From: Collinsella aerofaciens
Lineage (GTDB): Bacteria; Actinomycetota; Coriobacteriia; Coriobacteriales; Coriobacteriaceae
Direction: 5' to 3'
DNA length: 64,000 nucleotides
Assembly: GCA_008668235.1 (NCBI GenBank)
Contig: RQCP01000059.1
Location: 1-64,000, forward strand
Of this stretch, positions 60,773 to 64,000 are shown piece after piece; position 1 is the first letter of the stretch; each line of letters opens with the position of its first letter. Position numbers and translations under genes: made by a program. A model generated the notes under the pieces. It was not told where the DNA came from. It worked only from the letters and a program-made list of their open reading frames with translations, and searched no databases.

Positions 60773-61432
60773 CTACTCACCGAGCATCTCTTGGAGCTTG
60801 GCTGCCACGGCATGCCCCAAGCTCTCGTGGCTTTCGGGCATCATGTGCAGATAATCGATATCGCCCGGCTCGGCAAAATCGGCGGCATTCAAAAAGTCGC
60901 AGCCAAACTGCTCAGCCACATGCGCGTAGTACTCACCAAAATGTTCCGAGGCTTCTACGGAATGCTCGTCAAAATCGGTCATATATACGTCGGCGATCTG
61001 CGGCTTGATCTTGATAGGAGCCATCAGCAGAATGCGCGGACAAGGCGCAGCGTCGGTCCACAGAAACGCGCGGACGGCGCGAATCAGTGCCATGGCGCCA
61101 CGGGCGATATCGGAGGCTGTCACGCCAAAGACCGTCTTGCAGTCGTTGGTGCCCAGCATAATCACGATCGCGTCCAGCGGCTTATGGGCTTCGAGCAGCA
61201 TCGGCAGCGCGCGAATGCCGTTGAGGTTGGTGTCCAGATGGCACATATCGTCGCGCACCGTCGTGCGACCATTTAGGCCTTCCTCAATCACATGCCAACC
61301 CTCACCCAGGTCACGCTGCACCACACCGCACCAGCGCACATCCTGCGCATAGCGCACTGCGGTGCCGTCGCGCATACCCGCCGGATCATAGCCATAGGTG
61401 TTGCTGTCACCAAAGCACAGAACGTTTTTCAT
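60773..61432 (-). CDS. SGNH/GDSL family hydrolase
   Basis: 219 residues. Block I VLCFGDSNTYGYDP with the nucleophile Ser, the Gly of block II in EGLNGRTT, the Asn in IVIMLGTNDCKTVF (block III) and the Asp/His pair in DYLHMMPESHESLG (block V). A lipase/esterase or carbohydrate esterase; no signal peptide, so cytoplasmic. The ATG at 61432 has GGGGAA about six bases upstream. It follows the PARG-like gene on the same strand with a terminator between. Confidence 0.88.
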   Translation of the reverse strand: MKNVLCFGDSNTYGYDPAGMRDGTAVRYAQDVRWCGVVQRDLGEGWHVIEEGLNGRTTVRDDMCHLDTNLNGIRALPMLLEAHKPLDAIVIMLGTNDCKTVFGVTASDIARGAMALIRAVRAFLWTDAAPCPRILLMAPIKIKPQIADVYMTDFDEHSVEASEHFGEYYAHVAEQFGCDFLNAADFAEPGDIDYLHMMPESHESLGHAVAAKLQEMLGE

Positions 61433-61456
61433 CTTGAGTTCCCCATTCCGTAAAAA

Positions 61457-61484
61457 GCCGACGGGAGCAATCCCTCCCGTCGGC
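61457..61484 (-). terminator. Intrinsic terminator after the PARG-like gene
   Basis: A 10-bp stem GCCGACGGGA/TCCCGTCGGC is followed on the minus strand by TTTTTACGG, 26 bases after the gene's stop. Confidence 0.85.
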
Positions 61485-61510
61485 TTGGCATATCACATCG
61501 CGCGCACCGC

Positions 61511-62650
61511 TTACAGGTACTTGCGCCAGTCGTCCTCGTCCTCATCGTCCTCGGCTGCTGCCTGGGCCTGCTCGGCGGCACGAGCGGCTGCGGCGCGGGC
61601 GGCAACCTGGGCATAGGACTCCTCGTTGCGCTCGGGGAAGTTTGCCAGCACGTGCTCGAACTTGGCAAAATCCTCGTCCCAGCGCGTAGAGGGCACGGCA
61701 AAGAAGACCTGCTTGACCTTGAAGTCGCCCGATGCGAGCTCCTTGCGGAAGAGCTCGGCCACGGCCTCGGCGTCAAAGCCGTTGTTCTCGCAGCCCCAAG
61801 CACCCAGTACGAGCTTCTCGCGGCCCAGCTCATCGCAGATAGCAAGCACAAAGCGAATGCGGTCGCGCAGGGCGTCAAGCAAGGCATCGTCGCTCACGCG
61901 GTACTCCTGGCGAGCACGCTTGGCGTTGGGTGCAGCGGCGACGATTACGTCGGCATAGGCGTGCACATGCTTGCGGTCGAAGCGCACCGCGGGCACCACC
62001 AGCGCACGGTTGCGGTACAGCTCACAGTTGATGTTGCGGCGACGGTTCTCGCCGTACCATTTACGCTGCTTATCGAGGACATTGTACAGGTACGAATCGG
62101 CGCACAGCGTGGCCTCCTGGCCCAGATAGCCCTGGATGTAGCCACCGCCCGGATTGGTGAACGAGGCAAAGGCAAGCACAGCCATGTCGCAGAACTGCGC
62201 GTAGCCTCGACCGTTATCCAGAATGGCCTGCGTGGCAGAGGCGTCGAGCACGGTGACCTCGGGCAGGACCGGAGCGGGCTCCTCGGCGGCAGGCGCGGGC
62301 TCGGCTTCGGTGGCCTCCTCGACGGGCTCGGGCGCCACCTCGGCATCGACCGCAGCCTCGACCTCAGCAGCCTCAGTAGCCTCGACCTCGGCAGCCTCGA
62401 CGTCCTCGGCAGCTTGCTCCTCAGCAGCCGCTGCCTTCTGGACCCTGGTCTTCATCGCCGCGACAAAACCGGCAGGCATACCATCGAACTCGCGCACGCC
62501 GGCAAGCGAACGCTCGATGTCCTTGGCACAGGCCTCGGACACAGCCGTCACATGGCGCTCGGCGGCCTTGGCACGTGCCTCACGCTTGGGATTGAGCTGA
62601 CCCGCTCGGTTGGACCTGCGGTTACGGTTCCTGCTGTCGACGTCTGCCAT
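61511..62650 (-). CDS. TIGR02452/microbial PARG-like protein with Ala/Glu-rich insert
   Basis: 379 residues. The catalytic macro-type domain (about 135-330) has NPGGGYIQGYLGQEATLCADS, the GGG-QEE-like loop of bacterial poly(ADP-ribose) glycohydrolase relatives, and LGAWGCENNGFDAEAVAELF. Before it come a basic N-terminus with RNRNRRSNR and about 65 residues of almost pure Ala/Glu/Val/Pro (75-135), unusual for the family; the tail is also Ala/Glu/Asp-rich. It may remove ADP-ribose from proteins or nucleic acids; the substrate is unproven. The start is the ATG at 62650. Confidence 0.82.
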   Translation of the reverse strand: MADVDSRNRNRRSNRAGQLNPKREARAKAAERHVTAVSEACAKDIERSLAGVREFDGMPAGFVAAMKTRVQKAAAAEEQAAEDVEAAEVEATEAAEVEAAVDAEVAPEPVEEATEAEPAPAAEEPAPVLPEVTVLDASATQAILDNGRGYAQFCDMAVLAFASFTNPGGGYIQGYLGQEATLCADSYLYNVLDKQRKWYGENRRRNINCELYRNRALVVPAVRFDRKHVHAYADVIVAAAPNAKRARQEYRVSDDALLDALRDRIRFVLAICDELGREKLVLGAWGCENNGFDAEAVAELFRKELASGDFKVKQVFFAVPSTRWDEDFAKFEHVLANFPERNEESYAQVAARAAAARAAEQAQAAAEDDEDEDDWRKYL

Positions 62651-62721
62651 ACATGGCCACCTTTCCTGTCGCTGCCGCTATCGGCTTTTCCCATCCATGA
62701 TACCCCGCCGCACACAAAAAA

Positions 62722-62740
62722 GACGGTCCCGAAGGACCGC
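62722..62740 (-). terminator. Intrinsic terminator after the Bax-inhibitor-1 gene
   Basis: Stem GCGGTCC TTCG GGACCGTC (7-bp plus G-C) followed on the minus strand by TTTTTTGTG. Confidence 0.85.
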
Positions 62741-62790
62741 CTTTCGCATCGTTTTACCGTGTCCGGCAGGAAGCATCGCAATGCCGCGCT

Positions 62791-63486
62791 TTAATCGCGA
62801 CGGCCGAGGATGTTCAGAATGCGCAGGAACACGTTGATAATATCCACGAACAGGTTGGATGCCATAAGTACGGCGTTGGGCAGCGTGGGCGGCACCGTCG
62901 TTGCCACATAGGTGTCGTAGCCGATGAAGCCGGCGAACACCACAATCACGATCAGGTCGGTGATGGACTGCGAAACGCCCATGAACATCAGCACGATCTC
63001 GACCAGAATCGTGGCAAGCAGGATGCCAAAACCAATGCCATACACACGCTGGAAGAACTTGGGGAAGGTCACGCCCAGCGCACCAAAGACAAAGGTGATG
63101 GCGGCCGTGGCGATAAAGGCGGTGTTAATGGTTGGCAGGTCGTAGTTTGCAAGACCAAACGACGCCGTCAGACCAAAGGTGCTCGCAAAGACCACGTAGC
63201 CCACGAGCGACAGGCCCACGGACTGTTTGCTGGCAGCAGCCGACATCATGACCATGCCGATGATGGTCAAAATAGATGAGCCAAAGACCAGCGGCACAGC
63301 GGCGCCGCTCATCATCATGCGCGCAAACGACATGGTGCTCGTAAAATAGGCGCCGGCGCCCATGGCGCAAAAGCCCAAAAAGATCAGGGCAGACATGACA
63401 AGGTTGTACGCGCGCGGCGACATCTCCTTGGCGCGGCTTGCGCCGGTCTCGATGAGGCCGTTCTGATAGCCCTGGATATCGTTCAT
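62791..63486 (-). CDS. Bax inhibitor-1/YccA family membrane protein
   Basis: 231 residues with seven membrane helices; MSALIFLGFCAMGAGAYFTS is the first and the C-terminal NLFVDIINVFLRILNILGRRD is the family tail. The motif VIVVFAGFIGYDTY, with Asp in helix 7, is typical of the Ca2+-leak/UPF0005 group. The physiological role in this organism is unknown. The ATG at 63486 has GAAAGGA about seven bases upstream. Confidence 0.92.
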   Translation of the reverse strand: MNDIQGYQNGLIETGASRAKEMSPRAYNLVMSALIFLGFCAMGAGAYFTSTMSFARMMMSGAAVPLVFGSSILTIIGMVMMSAAASKQSVGLSLVGYVVFASTFGLTASFGLANYDLPTINTAFIATAAITFVFGALGVTFPKFFQRVYGIGFGILLATILVEIVLMFMGVSQSITDLIVIVVFAGFIGYDTYVATTVPPTLPNAVLMASNLFVDIINVFLRILNILGRRD

Positions 63487-63565
63487 AATTTCGTCCTTTC
63501 AAAAGCACCGCGACGGCACCGTAGCTGACAAGTTTCCTGCCATTGTACCCGAACGCCACGCGTTC

Positions 63566-63904
63566 TTACCTGCGACGCTCGCTCTCGAGTGTTCGGTCGA
63601 ACGCCCACACCCACCAACGCATCAGATGAGTCTGCGAGCCATCCGGTCGCTCGCGTGCCTGTTCTTCCAGATACAGTTCGGTCGCATGTCCACCAAAACG
63701 AACCTTATAAGTCGCCGTACGAATGCCGTGAACCGTCAGGCCAAAACCGGTAGACGAGACAATCTCGTCAATCGTAAAGCAGCGACCGTCAACCCAGCAG
63801 ACGGTAACCGGCACAACCTGTCCGCCCGCGAGGATGCGAGCCACGACGTCCACATACTGCTTGTGTACGCGCCGAGTTTTGCCGTCTGTCTGTCGATATT
63901 CCAT
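63566..63904 (-). CDS. Hypothetical protein (DUF6504-like?)
   Basis: About 112 residues from the ATG at 63904. AGGAGG lies one base before it, closer than ideal; an ATG seven codons upstream lacks a site. The sequence VPVTVCWVDGRCFTIDEIV is followed by TATYKVRFGGHATELYLEEQ, a short all-beta domain that resembles DUF6504 proteins of actinobacteria, though I cannot confirm this by search. It ends with a basic tail. No neighbour on its strand is close enough for an operon. Confidence 0.7.
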   Translation of the reverse strand: MEYRQTDGKTRRVHKQYVDVVARILAGGQVVPVTVCWVDGRCFTIDEIVSSTGFGLTVHGIRTATYKVRFGGHATELYLEEQARERPDGSQTHLMRWWVWAFDRTLESERRR

Positions 63905-64000
63905 GCCTCCTATTATCGAACGCATGTTTGTATGTTGTAAAGCGAACAGACTGTGGTTTTGGAGTGTCGTAGTAATCACACGTGTCCGCATGGCGTGTTA

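Noticed and set aside
61511..62650. Toxin-antitoxin pair of DarTG type
   Set aside because: No ADP-ribosyltransferase gene lies beside the PARG-like gene; neighbours are an SGNH hydrolase and a membrane protein.

Overview
The window (about 60% G+C) looks like chromosome from a strict anaerobe of the Coriobacteriia, most likely Collinsella. This is an inference from gene content: a Sec-decoding set (selA, selB, tRNA-Sec, a selD that is itself a selenoprotein), XdhD/YgfM-type molybdenum hydroxylase, double-cubane-cluster reductase with its activase, a formate channel, no respiratory genes, and many palindromic intergenic repeats. No rRNA operon, prophage or CRISPR array is visible. Apart from the IS110-family element cut by the left edge, the coding content is ordinary chromosome.

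Layout. 1-605: 3' part of an IS110-family element whose transposase carries an XRE helix-turn-helix at its C-terminus. 711-8741: folC, valS, then clpX, clpP and tig (transcribed tig>clpP>clpX). 8830-13080: tRNA-Leu, a repeat array and the xdhD/ygfM pair. 13310-19509: gdhA, tRNA-Sec, selB, selA, formate channel. 19587-21432: tRNA-Gly, tRNA-Pro, brnQ. 21500-26941: csd, DUF3343, yedF, selD (in-frame UGA), activase and double-cubane reductase. 27372-32788: modC, modB, modA, mogA, moeA. 32999-46825: mixed housekeeping genes (CLC-F-like channel, lipid kinase, release-factor-like protein, xpt, MFS, metY-like, yigZ, rnpB, rpsA, HAD, cyuA-like, rpiB, ndk). 47211-50390: argH and argG. 50945-63904: HAD, polA, M18 aminopeptidase, yaaA, TPP-riboswitch thiC, thiD, SGNH hydrolase, PARG-like protein, Bax-inhibitor-1 family protein, hypothetical.

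How the genes fit together. The selenium genes make selenophosphate (SelD with YedF, DUF3343 and the desulfurase as likely Se/S handlers), charge tRNA-Sec (SelA) and decode UGA (SelB). ModABC imports molybdate and MogA/MoeA insert it into molybdopterin. Together they would supply a Mo/Se hydroxylase (XdhD-YgfM) and, elsewhere in the genome, probably formate dehydrogenase, which the formate channel would feed.

The most unusual content is non-coding. Two pairs of structured elements (2215-2315 with 51780-51905, and 40966-41064 with 44073-44170) share a conserved core, while their outer stems have unrelated sequences that still pair perfectly. Two arrays (9133-9304 and 60501-60716) consist of 15-16 bp sequences in strictly alternating orientation at near-constant periods of about 31 and 40 bp. 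A five-member palindrome family shows paired base changes between its arms. I cannot tell from sequence alone whether these are terminators, small RNAs or non-autonomous mobile elements.
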